The notes: generated by a model from the letters alone, not told the origin. Positions 16,302 to 25,475 are shown, numbered from the stretch's first letter. The stretch is DNA of 64,000 bases from Serratia rhizosphaerae (GCF_009817885.1 NZ_CP041764.1:4340001-4404000); one strand, 5' to 3'. A program made the numbers and translations.

Positions 16302-16708
16302 GCTGCGGCTTGGTGGGCGGCTTTTGTCCGTTGGGTGATAACCCCGTATAACCGATTAAAATATTGCCGGTAACGCGTGTTCAGCGGTACAGGCCAATTC
16401 TCCCGTCCCTTATCCCCGACCTCCATTTCATGATGTCCGCGCCTTAAACAGCGCGGGCAGCGCCCGTCCACAGGAAACGACCTGGCGCTGGCGCATCCGA
16501 CGTAGCGATTTGTGAATTTTTTTCATAACCACATTGAGCAGGAAACTGTTAATTATTTGTCTAATATTTGTAAATATAAAAAGTCTTCTTCATCTCCGTC
16601 ATTTTTCTGACGTACCCACCCTTATCAGCATTGCGGGGTAGCCATTGCCTGAGCCTGCAAGCTGAACAGCCGTCATTGTGAGCACTATTTTATCTGGAGC
16701 GGTTAGCG
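16302..16708. other. Intergenic region before the molybdenum hydroxylase operon
   Basis: A 407-bp gap. The part at 16510-16600 is AT-rich and probably holds the promoter of the operon that starts at 16709. No gene, RNA or clear operator was recognised. Confidence 0.5.
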
Positions 16709-17167
16709 ATGGAACTCGATATCAACAACAAGATTTATCAGACTGATGCGGACGCGGATACGCCGCTGTTATGGGTTATCCGCGACGATCTGGCCATGAC
16801 CGGTACGAAATATGGCTGCGGCCTGGCGCAGTGCGGTGCCTGCGCGGTTATGGTGGACGGCCAGGCCGTGCGTTCCTGCGTGACGCCGCTGGAGACCGTC
16901 GCCGGGAAAAAAATTACCACTATTGAGGCGATCGAAAGTGATGACGTCGGCAAGCGCGTGGTGGCGGCGTGGGTTCGGCATCAGGTGCCGCAATGCGGTT
17001 ATTGCCAGTCTGGCCAGGTGATGGCGGCAACCGCCTTGTTAAAGCATAACGCTCATCCTTCGGACGAGGAGATTGCCGCGGCGATGGTGAATTTATGCCG
17101 CTGCGGCACCTACAACGCTATCAGCGCCGCCATTCATGAGGTTGCGGGGGAGGGAGACAACGCATGA
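16709..17167 (+). CDS. Molybdenum hydroxylase, 2Fe-2S subunit (IorA-like)
   Basis: A 152-residue small subunit of the xanthine oxidase family. The N-terminal plant-type ferredoxin domain has CGLAQCGACAVMVDG and a later Cys for one 2Fe-2S cluster. The C-terminal helical domain has CGYCQSGQ and CRCGTY for the second. It passes electrons from the molybdenum centre to the partner cytochrome. It opens a three-gene operon with GGAG 11 bases before the start and overlaps the next gene by 4 bp. Confidence 0.9.
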   Translation: MELDINNKIYQTDADADTPLLWVIRDDLAMTGTKYGCGLAQCGACAVMVDGQAVRSCVTPLETVAGKKITTIEAIESDDVGKRVVAAWVRHQVPQCGYCQSGQVMAATALLKHNAHPSDEEIAAAMVNLCRCGTYNAISAAIHEVAGEGDNA

Positions 17168-19401
17168 ACCGACGCGATCACGATCTGACGGCTCTGGATG
17201 AGCAACCGGTTAACCTTTCACGGCGTCGTTTTCTGCTGGTCGGCGGCAGCCTTGCCGGCGCTTTGGTGCTGGGCGTCGGTTTGCCGATTGGGCAGAGCCG
17301 CGCTCAGGCGGCAGACGCCGTTTTAGCACCGGGGACGCGGGTGCCGGCATTCCTGGAAATCCGTCCCGACAGCTCGGTGAAATTCCTTTCGCCGTTTATC
17401 GAAGGCGGACAGGGGATATTTACCGCGATGGCGCAGATAGTCGGTGAGGAGCTGGATGCCGATCCGGCGACCTTTATCGTCGAGAATGCGCCTGCCGGTT
17501 CACAATATCAGGTGATGGAGGGCGGGATGCGCATCACCGGCGGCAGCCAGTCGGTGCGGGCCAGCTACACCACCATGCGTCGTCTCGGCGCGCTGGCGCG
17601 GCAGATGCTGCTGCAGGCAGCGGCGGCGGAGCTTTCCGTTCCGATTGACCAGCTGCAGACCGAGCCGGGACGGGTTATTCATGCGGCTTCCGGTCGTTCG
17701 CTGAGCTATGGCGAACTTGCCGCCCGCGCCCGCGATTTATCCGTTCCGTCGCCAGATTCGGTGACGCTTAAAGATCCCGCCCGCTTCCGCTGGATCGGCA
17801 AACCGGTTCAACGCCTCGATATGCATGAAAAGTCGACGGGCAAGGCCGTCTATACCATCGACTGTCGCGTTGACGACATGTTGCATGCCGCCGTCCAGCA
17901 TGCGCCACGGCTTGGCTTGCATGCCGGCAAGTTGCGTAATGAAGAAAAGGTCAAGGCGATGAAAGGCGTGCATTCGGTACATGTACTGCCGGGGGCGGTG
18001 GCCGTGGTGGCGGCGCGCTGGTGGCAGGCCAAACGCGCCGCCGAAGCGCTGCAGGTTGAGTGGCTGGAGCCAGATGCGCCGGACGGTAATTATATGCCTG
18101 CCGATTTCTCCTCGGAAGCGTTTGCCGCCGTGCTGGCGCAGGAGCCGGGCCAGGGCGAAGATGCGGAAGTGAAGGGGGATATCACGCAGGGGATGTCAGC
18201 GGCGGAAACCACGCTGAGCGCGACCTATCACAGCCAGTATCTCAATCATGCCCAGCTTGAGCCGCCTTCCGCGCTGGCGCGCTTTAATAACGACGGCACC
18301 CTGGAGCTGTGGATACCGAATCAGGCGCCGGAAATGTTTCAGGCCGACGTGGCTAAACGCACCGGACTCGCCCCTGAAAAAATCATTATCCATTCACCGC
18401 TGCTCGGCGGTTTCTTTGGCCGCCACTTTGTCTACGACACCGCGATGGTGTATCCGCAGGCCATTGCGCTGGCCAAAGAGGTTGGCCGGCCTATCAAGCT
18501 GATTTGGAGCCGGGAGGAGGAGTTTCTGCGCGACACCCACCGGCCGATGGCCGCGGTGCGTTTCCGTGCCGGGCTGGATGCGCAGGGCTACCCCGTGGCG
18601 CTGGAGGCGATCAGCACCTGCGAAGGGCCGACGGAAGGACTGGCAGGCAAACACGGCGAGCAGTTGGATCCCACGGCATTGGAAGGCTTGACGGGTAAAG
18701 CGTATGCCATTCCCAACGTGCGTATCGCGCAGATCTATAAAAAGGGGCCGGTCAGGCTGGGTTACTGGCGCTCGGTGGGCAACTCAATGAATGATTTTCT
18801 CTACGAGTGTTTCCTCGATGAGATCGCCGATAAGAGCAAGCTGGATCCTTTCGCCTTGCGGCTGCACTTGTTGAAGGGGAATCAACGGCTGACGACGCTG
18901 CTTAATACGGTGGCGGAGATGTCCGGCGGCTGGCAGGCCGGTCCTTATACCGCGCCTGACGGCAGCCGCCGGGCGCGCGGGGTGGCGATGGCCTCGCCGT
19001 TTGGCTCTGAGGCGGCGGCCATTGCCGAGGTTTCCATCGAGAATGGTCAGGTTAGGGTGCATCAGGTCTGGGAGGCGATCGATCCCGGCAGCATCGTGAA
19101 CCCGGCTATCATCGAGGCGCAGGTCAATAGTGCGGTTGCCCTTGGGCTATCTCAGGTGCTGCTTGAAGAGAGCGTGTATGAAAAAGGCCAGCCGGTCGCG
19201 CGCAACTACGATATGTACCCGATTCTGCCGCCCTCGCGCATGGCGCCGGTGCAGGTACGCATTGTGGAGAGCGGCGCCAAAATGGGCGGCATTGGTGAGC
19301 CGCCGCTGCCCGCCATACCGCCGGCCGTGGCGAACGCCGTCTCCCGCTTGACCGGCGAGCGGATCCGCTCCATGCCGCTGTCACGTTTTAACTTCAGCTG
19401 A
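17164..19401 (+). CDS. Molybdenum hydroxylase, molybdopterin-binding subunit (IorB-like), Tat-exported
   Basis: A 745-residue large subunit. It opens with a twin-arginine signal (SRRRFLLVGGSLAGALVLG, cleavage near SRAQA), so the folded enzyme is sent to the periplasm. Molybdopterin-binding blocks follow: EGGQGIFTAMAQIVGEEL, LLGGFFGRHFVYD and, at the end, GIGEPPLPAIPPAVANA, whose Glu is the expected catalytic base. Paired with a small 2Fe-2S subunit and a multihaem cytochrome, this is the layout of membrane-bound aldehyde or isoquinoline-type oxidoreductases. The substrate cannot be read from sequence; an aldehyde is the commonest. No XdhC-like or MobA-like maturation gene is adjacent. Confidence 0.9.
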   Translation: MNRRDHDLTALDEQPVNLSRRRFLLVGGSLAGALVLGVGLPIGQSRAQAADAVLAPGTRVPAFLEIRPDSSVKFLSPFIEGGQGIFTAMAQIVGEELDADPATFIVENAPAGSQYQVMEGGMRITGGSQSVRASYTTMRRLGALARQMLLQAAAAELSVPIDQLQTEPGRVIHAASGRSLSYGELAARARDLSVPSPDSVTLKDPARFRWIGKPVQRLDMHEKSTGKAVYTIDCRVDDMLHAAVQHAPRLGLHAGKLRNEEKVKAMKGVHSVHVLPGAVAVVAARWWQAKRAAEALQVEWLEPDAPDGNYMPADFSSEAFAAVLAQEPGQGEDAEVKGDITQGMSAAETTLSATYHSQYLNHAQLEPPSALARFNNDGTLELWIPNQAPEMFQADVAKRTGLAPEKIIIHSPLLGGFFGRHFVYDTAMVYPQAIALAKEVGRPIKLIWSREEEFLRDTHRPMAAVRFRAGLDAQGYPVALEAISTCEGPTEGLAGKHGEQLDPTALEGLTGKAYAIPNVRIAQIYKKGPVRLGYWRSVGNSMNDFLYECFLDEIADKSKLDPFALRLHLLKGNQRLTTLLNTVAEMSGGWQAGPYTAPDGSRRARGVAMASPFGSEAAAIAEVSIENGQVRVHQVWEAIDPGSIVNPAIIEAQVNSAVALGLSQVLLEESVYEKGQPVARNYDMYPILPPSRMAPVQVRIVESGAKMGGIGEPPLPAIPPAVANAVSRLTGERIRSMPLSRFNFS

Positions 19402-19427
19402 GCCGCAGGCGCTTAAGGGAAAGAACC

Positions 19428-20780
19428 ATGAAACTGAAAAGGCTCGGCCTGATAGTGGCCGGTTTGGTGGGCGTCGCCGCGGTGACGACCGTGTGGCTGC
19501 TGCGTACGCCTGCTTCAACGTTTGATCATGAGCCGACGGACACCTCGGCAATCTCCGCCGATCTGATTCGCCAGGGGGAGTATGTCGCCCGGCTCGGCGA
19601 CTGTGTGGCATGCCACAGCACGCCGGACGGCGCGCCTTTCAGCGGCGGCCTGGCGATGGCGACGCCGGTAGGTAAAATCTACACCACCAACATTACGCCT
19701 GATGACGAGACCGGCATCGGGCGCTACACGCTGGCCGATTTCGATCGCGCGGTGCGCCACGGCGTCGCACGTGACGGCCATCGCCTGTACCCGGCCATGC
19801 CGTTTCCTTCTTACCAGAAGCTGAGCGATGAGGACGTGGCGGCGCTGTATGCCTTTATGATGCAGGGCGTTAAACCGGTATCCCGCCAGAATAGCCCGAC
19901 AGAAATTCCGTGGCCGCTGAATATGCGCTGGCCGCTGGCGCTGTGGAGCGCGGCGTTTTCCCGCGGTGGGCCTTATCAGGCACAGGAGAGCCAGGACGAA
20001 CAGTGGAACCGTGGCGCGTATCTGGTGGAGGGGCCGGGGCACTGCGGCAGTTGCCATACGCCGCGCGGGCTGGCCTTTAATGAGAAGGCGCTGGACGCCG
20101 GCAGCCAGGCGTATCTGGCCGGTGCGCTGTTGGACGGCTGGTATGCGCCAAGTCTGCGTAACGATGCCAATACCGGCATCAGCCGCTGGAGCGAAGAGGA
20201 CGTTGTGACATTCCTTAAGCAGGGGCGCAACCAGCACGCCGTGGTGTTCGGCTCAATGACTGATGCGTTCAACAACTCAACCCAGTTTATGAGCGATGAC
20301 GATCTGCGCGCGATCGCCCACTATCTGAAAGCCTTGCCGGCCGGAAGTAATAACAGCGGTAACGCCTGGCGATATCCGCAAGGAGAAGCCTCAGCTGCTG
20401 CGCCGGACGGCAGTGGGAGTCATCCCGGCAGGCAGACCTATATGGCGCGCTGCAGCAGCTGCCACGGTGCGGATGGTCGCGGTCAGGCGCCGTGGATCCC
20501 GCCGCTGGCCGGCGCGACGTCAATGCAGGTTGATGCGTCGTCTTCCATCAACGTAGTGCTGAACGGCTCCGCGCGTATTGTGGCCGATGGCATGCCGGAT
20601 GCCTACCGTATGCCGCCGTACCGTAAACAGCTTACCGACCAGCAGACTGCCGACGTACTGAACTTTATTCGTACCTCATGGGGGAATCAGGGCGCGAAGA
20701 CGGATGCCAAGGCGGTTGGGGAGCTACGCGAGAAAACCGATCCCGCCAGCAGCAACGTTATTATCCTACAGATGCGTTAA
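19428..20780 (+). CDS. Membrane-anchored tri-haem cytochrome c subunit
   Basis: A 450-residue protein with an N-terminal membrane anchor (about residues 5-25) and three CxxCH haem sites: CVACH at about 60, CGSCH at about 207 and CSSCH near 344. This is the architecture of the cytochrome subunit of membrane-bound alcohol/aldehyde dehydrogenases, which passes electrons to ubiquinone. It follows the molybdopterin subunit by 26 bp behind AAGGGAAAG. An IS element starts about 22 bp after its stop, so any genes once cotranscribed downstream are now cut off. Confidence 0.9.
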   Translation: MKLKRLGLIVAGLVGVAAVTTVWLLRTPASTFDHEPTDTSAISADLIRQGEYVARLGDCVACHSTPDGAPFSGGLAMATPVGKIYTTNITPDDETGIGRYTLADFDRAVRHGVARDGHRLYPAMPFPSYQKLSDEDVAALYAFMMQGVKPVSRQNSPTEIPWPLNMRWPLALWSAAFSRGGPYQAQESQDEQWNRGAYLVEGPGHCGSCHTPRGLAFNEKALDAGSQAYLAGALLDGWYAPSLRNDANTGISRWSEEDVVTFLKQGRNQHAVVFGSMTDAFNNSTQFMSDDDLRAIAHYLKALPAGSNNSGNAWRYPQGEASAAAPDGSGSHPGRQTYMARCSSCHGADGRGQAPWIPPLAGATSMQVDASSSINVVLNGSARIVADGMPDAYRMPPYRKQLTDQQTADVLNFIRTSWGNQGAKTDAKAVGELREKTDPASSNVIILQMR

Positions 20781-20831
20781 TGGCGAGCGGTGATGATGAC
20801 TAGTCCTGATATAGGTTGACACTTTTCAGCC

Positions 20832-21629
20832 TTATAACGCCCGATGAACCTCATCGGGCGTTTTGTATTGTAGCGACAGATGCGGTCGCCGTGCGTTGTA
20901 GATTTCCACAGACTGCCTGACCATCTTTCTTGCCTGCACGATGTCTTTCGGTTTGCCAAGCAGGTATTCCGTTTTCAGTATCCCGTTTATCCTCTCCGCC
21001 AGCGCATTCTGGTAACAGTCATACCCGTCTGTCATCGAACAGGTGACGCCATGTCGCTTGTGTAACGTCTGATATTCCTGCGAGCAGTACTGGATCCCCC
21101 GGTCCGAGTGATGTACCAACGGAGCTGCGGTGCGCCTGCTGGCCAGCGCCATTTTGAACGCACAGGCGACATGCCGGGTATGCAGGCTGTCATGCACATG
21201 ATACCCCACGATTTTTCTCGACCACGCATCCGTTATCAGACTGATATACGCCGTTCCTGTTTTCAGCGGCAGATAGGTGATATCCGCTACCCACACCTGT
21301 TCCGGGCGGCTGGCTATAACCTGATGTTCTCCCGCTTTCAGCAAGTTGGGATGACGGTAAAAACGATGATGGCTGTGCGTTGTCTTATGATACGCCCGTT
21401 TAGGCATCACCAGTAAACGGGCGCAGCGCAGTATCCGGAACAGGCGGTCTCGCCCCACATGCACGGGGGCTTCCGGCTGCTGTCGCAGTAAGTGGTGCAG
21501 CTTGCGTGTACCCAGTCGGGGCTGGTGTAAGCGGATAGCGGTCACCTGCTCCACTATATGGTGGGCTTGCTCTTCTCTTCCACGTTCACGTTGCAAGGAC
21601 TGATACCATGCCTGCCGGCTGATACCCAT
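20832..21629 (-). CDS. IS3-family transposase OrfB, DDE catalytic part
   Basis: 265 residues with the rve integrase core: WVADITYLPLKTGTAYISLITDAWSRKIVGY carries the first Asp, HHSDRGIQYCS the second, and NALAERINGILKTEY the Glu. It is expected mainly as the C-terminal part of a fused OrfAB transposase made by -1 frameshifting from orfA. Confidence 0.92.
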   Translation of the reverse strand: MGISRQAWYQSLQRERGREEQAHHIVEQVTAIRLHQPRLGTRKLHHLLRQQPEAPVHVGRDRLFRILRCARLLVMPKRAYHKTTHSHHRFYRHPNLLKAGEHQVIASRPEQVWVADITYLPLKTGTAYISLITDAWSRKIVGYHVHDSLHTRHVACAFKMALASRRTAAPLVHHSDRGIQYCSQEYQTLHKRHGVTCSMTDGYDCYQNALAERINGILKTEYLLGKPKDIVQARKMVRQSVEIYNARRPHLSLQYKTPDEVHRAL

Positions 21630-21646
21630 CCACCGGCAGGCGCGTG

Positions 21647-22048
21647 CTACCGTGAGTCGTGGCGCTTGTGTTTGCGCGATAAGGCAGCCAACTGCTTTTT
21701 TGTCAGGGTAGCTCCGAACTCGGTATTCATCACTTTTACGACGGCTTCAAAGAACTGCGCTTTGACTTCAGATTCAGCCAGTTGCTGTTCGAGTTCTTTG
21801 ATGCGCTGTTCAGGAGTCAGGGGTAACTTGGGCATATCATCTCCGCACAGTCTGGTTGAAGAGGACGAACGCCAGTCGAGTTGGCCATATTTACGCAGCC
21901 AGTTCATGACGGTATGACTGCCCTGGATACCGTAGCGGTCTTGTGCCTGACGGTAAGTCATCTCGCCTTTTTCGACCTGTTGGACGACGGCCAATTTAAA
22001 GGATAGAGGGTAATCGCGTTGCGTGCGTTTAACATACTGGTTCATCAC
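21647..22048 (-). CDS. IS3-family transposase OrfA, DNA-binding part
   Basis: 133 residues. The N-terminal helix-turn-helix (YPLSFKLAVVQQVEKGEMTYRQAQDRYGI then GSHTVMNWLRKYG) should bind the inverted repeats. A leucine-rich coiled coil (EQRIKELEQQLAESEVKAQFFEAV) should mediate multimerisation. The frameshift site lies in the last part of the gene. Confidence 0.92.
   Translation of the reverse strand: MMNQYVKRTQRDYPLSFKLAVVQQVEKGEMTYRQAQDRYGIQGSHTVMNWLRKYGQLDWRSSSSTRLCGDDMPKLPLTPEQRIKELEQQLAESEVKAQFFEAVVKVMNTEFGATLTKKQLAALSRKHKRHDSR
21695..21701 (-). other. Programmed -1 ribosomal frameshift site (A AAA AAG)
   Basis: The minus strand reads ACA AAA AAG in the orfA frame, which is the canonical slippery heptamer A AAA AAG. 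A -1 slip here enters exactly the orfB frame (21695 and the orfB start at 21629 differ by 66 bases), so an OrfAB fusion from 22048 to 20832 is expected. Confidence 0.85.
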
Positions 22049-22106
22049 ACTTTCCTCTGTTCGTGAGTAAAATGTGTCAACGCTATTTAGGACGGGTCAT
22101 GATGAA

Positions 22107-22137
22107 TAAAAAAACCACGCGTTAGCGTGGTTTTTTA
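22107..22137. terminator. ychF terminator
   Basis: The stem AACCACGC/GCGTGGTT has loop GTTA and A and T runs on either side. It lies 18 bp after the ychF stop and works for minus-strand transcription. It may also stop read-through from the IS side. Confidence 0.88.
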
Positions 22138-22154
22138 TGGGGAGAGGTTATCTA

Positions 22155-23246
22155 TCAGACGTTAAACAGGAAGTTCATCACGTCGCCGTCTTTGACGATG
22201 TACTCTTTACCTTCAGAGCGCATCTTGCCGGCTTCTTTCGCGCCTTGCTCGCCCTTGTAGGTAATGAAGTCGTCAAAGGCGATGGTCTGCGCGCGGATAA
22301 AGCCCTTCTCGAAGTCGGTGTGGATCTTGCCGGCTGCCTGCGGGGCGGTAGCGCCGACCGGGATGGTCCAGGCGCGCACTTCTTTGACGCCGGCGGTGAA
22401 GTAGGTCTGCAGGTTCAGCAGCTGGTAACCGGCACGGATCACGCGGTTCAGGCCCGGCTCTTCCAGACCTAGTTCGGCCATAAACTCGTCGCGCTCTTCG
22501 TCATCCAGTTCGGCAATGTCGGACTCAACGGCGGCACAGACGGCGACCACCACGGAGCCTTCGCCGGCGGCGATTTCACGCACTTTGTCGAGGTACGGGT
22601 TGTTTTCAAAGCCGTCTTCGTTCACGTTGGCGATGTACATGGTCGGCTTCAGCGTCAGGAAGCTCAGGTAGCGGATGGCCGCTTTCTCTTCCTCGCTCAG
22701 ATCCAGCGCGCGCAGCATGCCGGCGTTTTCCAGGTGCGGCAGGCATTTTTCCAATGCGGCCAGCTCGGCCTTGGCGTCTTTATCGCCGCCTTTGGCTTTC
22801 TTCTGGATGCGGTGCATGGCGCGTTCACAGGTGTCCAGGTCGGACAGCGCCAGCTCGGTGTTGATCACATCAATATCCGATGCCGGATCAACCTGGCCGG
22901 AAACGTGAATGATGTTGTCGTTTTCAAAGCAGCGCACCACGTGGCCGATCGCTTCGGTTTCACGGATGTTGGTCAGGAACTGGTTGCCCAGGCCTTCGCC
23001 TTTGGAGGCGCCTTTCACCAGACCGGCGATATCGACGAATTCCATGGTGGTCGGCAGGATGCGCTGGGGTTTGACGATCTCGGCCAACTGGTCCAGACGC
23101 GGATCGGGCATCGGAACCACACCGGTGTTCGGTTCAATGGTGCAGAACGGGAAGTTGGCTGCTTCGATACCCGCTTTGGTCAACGCGTTGAACAGGGTGG
23201 ATTTGCCTACGTTTGGCAGGCCGACGATACCGCATTTGAATCCCAT
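22155..23246 (-). CDS. ychF: Redox-responsive ATPase YchF (OLA1 family)
   Basis: 363 residues, the standard length. Obg-type fold: P-loop GLPNVGKSTLFNAL at the N-terminus, FVDIAGLVKGASKGEGLGNQFL (switch II), then a coiled-coil insertion around 120-200 (MHRIQKKAKGGDKDAKAELAALE) and a C-terminal TGS domain (TYFTAGVKEVRAWTIPVGATAPQAAG). YchF hydrolyses ATP rather than GTP, binds ribosomes and lowers catalase-dependent oxidative stress resistance. An AAGGTG ribosome site precedes the start. In E. coli it is cotranscribed with pth; here a SulP gene on the other strand separates them. Confidence 0.96.
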   Translation of the reverse strand: MGFKCGIVGLPNVGKSTLFNALTKAGIEAANFPFCTIEPNTGVVPMPDPRLDQLAEIVKPQRILPTTMEFVDIAGLVKGASKGEGLGNQFLTNIRETEAIGHVVRCFENDNIIHVSGQVDPASDIDVINTELALSDLDTCERAMHRIQKKAKGGDKDAKAELAALEKCLPHLENAGMLRALDLSEEEKAAIRYLSFLTLKPTMYIANVNEDGFENNPYLDKVREIAAGEGSVVVAVCAAVESDIAELDDEERDEFMAELGLEEPGLNRVIRAGYQLLNLQTYFTAGVKEVRAWTIPVGATAPQAAGKIHTDFEKGFIRAQTIAFDDFITYKGEQGAKEAGKMRSEGKEYIVKDGDVMNFLFNV

Positions 23247-23278
23247 GTTGTTATCACCTTAAATATCTTAACTAACAA

Positions 23279-23296
23279 CCAGTTAGCATTAACTGG
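23279..23296. promoter_or_regulatory. Inverted repeat in the ychF leader
   Basis: A perfect repeat with arms CCAGTTA and TAACTGG around GCAT lies 33 bp upstream of the ychF start. It could be an operator or an mRNA hairpin. The rest of the 354-bp gap up to 23600 holds the divergent promoters; no gene was seen. Confidence 0.45.
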
Positions 23297-23600
23297 CCGC
23301 ATAAAGGGCAGAATAATTGCGTCATTATACACGTAATGCGCATCTATCACGATCCCGGCGTGAGGGCGGAGAGCTTTGCTTACGAAGTTTGTGTTGAGAT
23401 CTTGCTCACGTTTCAACATACTGTTTACTATCTTTAACCAACAGGAAACGCGCGGATGTACTTCTTGCTTACTCCACCCTGAGTTTTCCCGCCCGCATAC
23501 TCTCTCTGTAACAGCATTGGCCTTGCGCCGGCGCTGATGTTTTTTGCTGCCTGCATCAGGCATGCACTGTTTTTGCAATCTCAGACTATCTGGAAAATTT

Positions 23601-25076
23601 ATGCTTAACCTGAGCAACTTCAGGCTGGCGGACGTCAAGAATGAAGTCCTGGCCGGCTTTGTTGTCGCGGTATCCATGATCCCGGAAGCCGTCGGCTTCT
23701 CCCTGGTCGCCGGGCTGTCGCCCATCGTCGGCCTGCATACCGCATTTATTATCGGCCTGACCACGGCGCTGTTCGGCGGTAAACCCGGCATGGTGTCCGG
23801 CGCGGCCGGCTCCATCGTGGTGGTGTTAATGAGCCTGGCGGCCCAACACGGAATGGATTACGTGCTGTGGGCGACTATTTTTGCCGGCGTGATTCAAATC
23901 CTGATCGGTATTTTCCGTCTGGGGAAATTTATTCGTCTAGTGCCGCTGCCGGCGATTCATGGCTTCGTCAACGGGCTGGCGATCGTGATTATGCTGGCGC
24001 AGCTGCATATGGTCGCCGGGCAGGGGCCGCTGATGTATGGCCTGGTGCTGCTGGCGATTTTGGTGGTGGTATTCTTCCCGCGCCTGACAAAGGCGATCCC
24101 GGCATCGCTGGCGGCGCTGATCGTGGTGTCGGCGCTGGCGATCGGCCTGGGGCTGAATACGCTGCGGGTGGGGGATTTGGCGGATATCTCCGGTAGTTTG
24201 CCGCACTTTAGCCTGCCGATGGCGCCGTTTACGCTCGACATGCTGAAGGTGGTGTTGCCATACGCCGTGATTATCGCGCTGGTTGGTTTGATAGAATCGT
24301 TGTTGACCATGACGGTGCTGGATGAAATGGGCAACAGTAAAGGCAACGGCAACCGGGAAAGCATCGCTCAGGGAGCAGGCAATACCCTTTGCGGGCTATT
24401 TGGCTGCTTTGCCGGCTGTGCGATGATCGGCCAGTCGATCATTAACTTCACCTCCGGCGGCCGCAGGCGCATCTCTGCGGCGATTGGCGCTATTTTGCTG
24501 ATTCTGTTTGTGGTCAGCCTGTCATCCTATATCGGTTATATCCCCGTTGCCGCGTTGGCCGGCATTATGCTGGTGGTGTGCTATAACACATTTGAATGGA
24601 GTTCATTACGCCGGTTAAAAAGAATGCCGAAAGAAGACGCATTTATTCTGCTGACCGTGACCGTGATTACGGTATTTGCGGATTTGGCCGTGGCGGTTAT
24701 CAGCGGCGTCATTATTTCGGCGCTGGTCTTTGCTTGGAAACAGGCAAAAATATCTATCCGTGATAAAAAAGAAGAAAACAACACCGTTGTTTATTCTTTA
24801 GCGGGGCCGCTCTTTTTCGGCTCAACGACGGACTTTGCCGAGCTCTTTGATCCTGCACACGATCCGGCGTTGGTTATTTTAGACTTTGCACACACCAGGG
24901 TGATGGACTCCAGCGGCGTAGAGGCGATTGATAAGCTCACGGCGCGCTATTTGGCCGCCGGTAAGACGGTGCGCCTGCGTCATCTAAGCGCCGACTGCGT
25001 CAGTTTACTGAAGCAGGCCGGTCCGTTCTGCCTTCATGAGCTTGACGACCCCACCTATCGCGTAGCTGCGGACTGA
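23601..25076 (+). CDS. SulP-family anion transporter with STAS domain
   Basis: 491 residues. The start at 23601 (MLNLSNFRL) is preferred over one at 23544 because the membrane domain begins directly after it. About 10-12 hydrophobic segments carry SulP marks (AVSMIPEAVGFSLVAGLSPIVGLHTAF, GGKPGMVSGAAGSIVVV, IESLLTMTVLDEMG). From about residue 400 a STAS domain follows (GPLFFGSTTDFAELF, MDSSGVEAIDKL). It resembles BicA-like bicarbonate or sulfate carriers and differs clearly from E. coli DauA, which sits near prs in that genome. The substrate is unproven. A strong terminator follows. Confidence 0.88.
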   Translation: MLNLSNFRLADVKNEVLAGFVVAVSMIPEAVGFSLVAGLSPIVGLHTAFIIGLTTALFGGKPGMVSGAAGSIVVVLMSLAAQHGMDYVLWATIFAGVIQILIGIFRLGKFIRLVPLPAIHGFVNGLAIVIMLAQLHMVAGQGPLMYGLVLLAILVVVFFPRLTKAIPASLAALIVVSALAIGLGLNTLRVGDLADISGSLPHFSLPMAPFTLDMLKVVLPYAVIIALVGLIESLLTMTVLDEMGNSKGNGNRESIAQGAGNTLCGLFGCFAGCAMIGQSIINFTSGGRRRISAAIGAILLILFVVSLSSYIGYIPVAALAGIMLVVCYNTFEWSSLRRLKRMPKEDAFILLTVTVITVFADLAVAVISGVIISALVFAWKQAKISIRDKKEENNTVVYSLAGPLFFGSTTDFAELFDPAHDPALVILDFAHTRVMDSSGVEAIDKLTARYLAAGKTVRLRHLSADCVSLLKQAGPFCLHELDDPTYRVAAD

Positions 25077-25083
25077 TATGCCA

Positions 25084-25116
25084 AACCCCAATAATAAATA
25101 TTATTGGGGTTTTTTC
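25084..25116 (+). terminator. Terminator after the SulP gene
   Basis: The long stem AACCCCAATAAT/ATTATTGGGGTT is followed by TTTTTT, 8 bp after the stop. Confidence 0.9.
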
Positions 25117-25283
25117 TAAGTCGAATCCAATAAATAAATAATCATACTCCATTTATTGCTTTGCCCTGATTAAACTTTTTTGTAAAGCTTTGGATGTGAT
25201 TTATGGTTGTGTCCATTAGGGACTTGGCTATTTCGGATTTTCATTCTTTCAGCGACTGGGGGATATCAAGGAGGATAGGTTAA

Positions 25284-25475
25284 GTGAATGGGATATTTAT
25301 TTATATAGCGCCAAGTTTATCAATTATATCATTACTTTCTTTTTCGCTGCATAGCCGTAATATGCTGAAGAAAAAGCCCGTGCAGCGTCATGGGTTCAGG
25401 AAAAGACGCCGTTCCATGCGCAGACGCCTGCCTGGCATTGCATTCCCGGCCGTCTCTGGCGGCAAATTGTCGTGA
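25284..25475 (+). CDS. Possible small membrane protein with basic tail
   Basis: A 63-codon frame starting with GTG at 25284 has a strong ribosome site (AAGGAGG, 9 bases upstream). The product would have one hydrophobic segment (about residues 3-23, GIFIYIAPSLSIISLLSFSL) and then a very basic tail (KKKPVQRHGFRKRRRSMRRR). It stands alone between the SulP terminator and pth; the 25117-25567 gap holds nothing else clear. The ribosome site and topology argue for a real gene, but no family was recognised and the start is GTG. Confidence 0.4.
   Translation: MNGIFIYIAPSLSIISLLSFSLHSRNMLKKKPVQRHGFRKRRRSMRRRLPGIAFPAVSGGKLS

Larger units (their letters stand above)
20803..22093 (-). mobile_element. IS3-family insertion sequence
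   Basis: About 1.29 kb, bounded by imperfect inverted repeats GTCCTGATATAGGTTGACAC (20803-20822) and, read on the other strand, GTCCTAAATAGCGTTGACAC (22074-22093), with 14 of 20 matching. The exact outer ends could extend a few bases; ATGATGA-like sequence flanks both sides and may contain the target duplication. It holds orfA and orfB in the IS3 arrangement with a canonical frameshift site. Both frames and the ends appear intact, so it may be active. It sits between the molybdenum hydroxylase operon and the ychF terminator and interrupts no gene. Confidence 0.88.
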
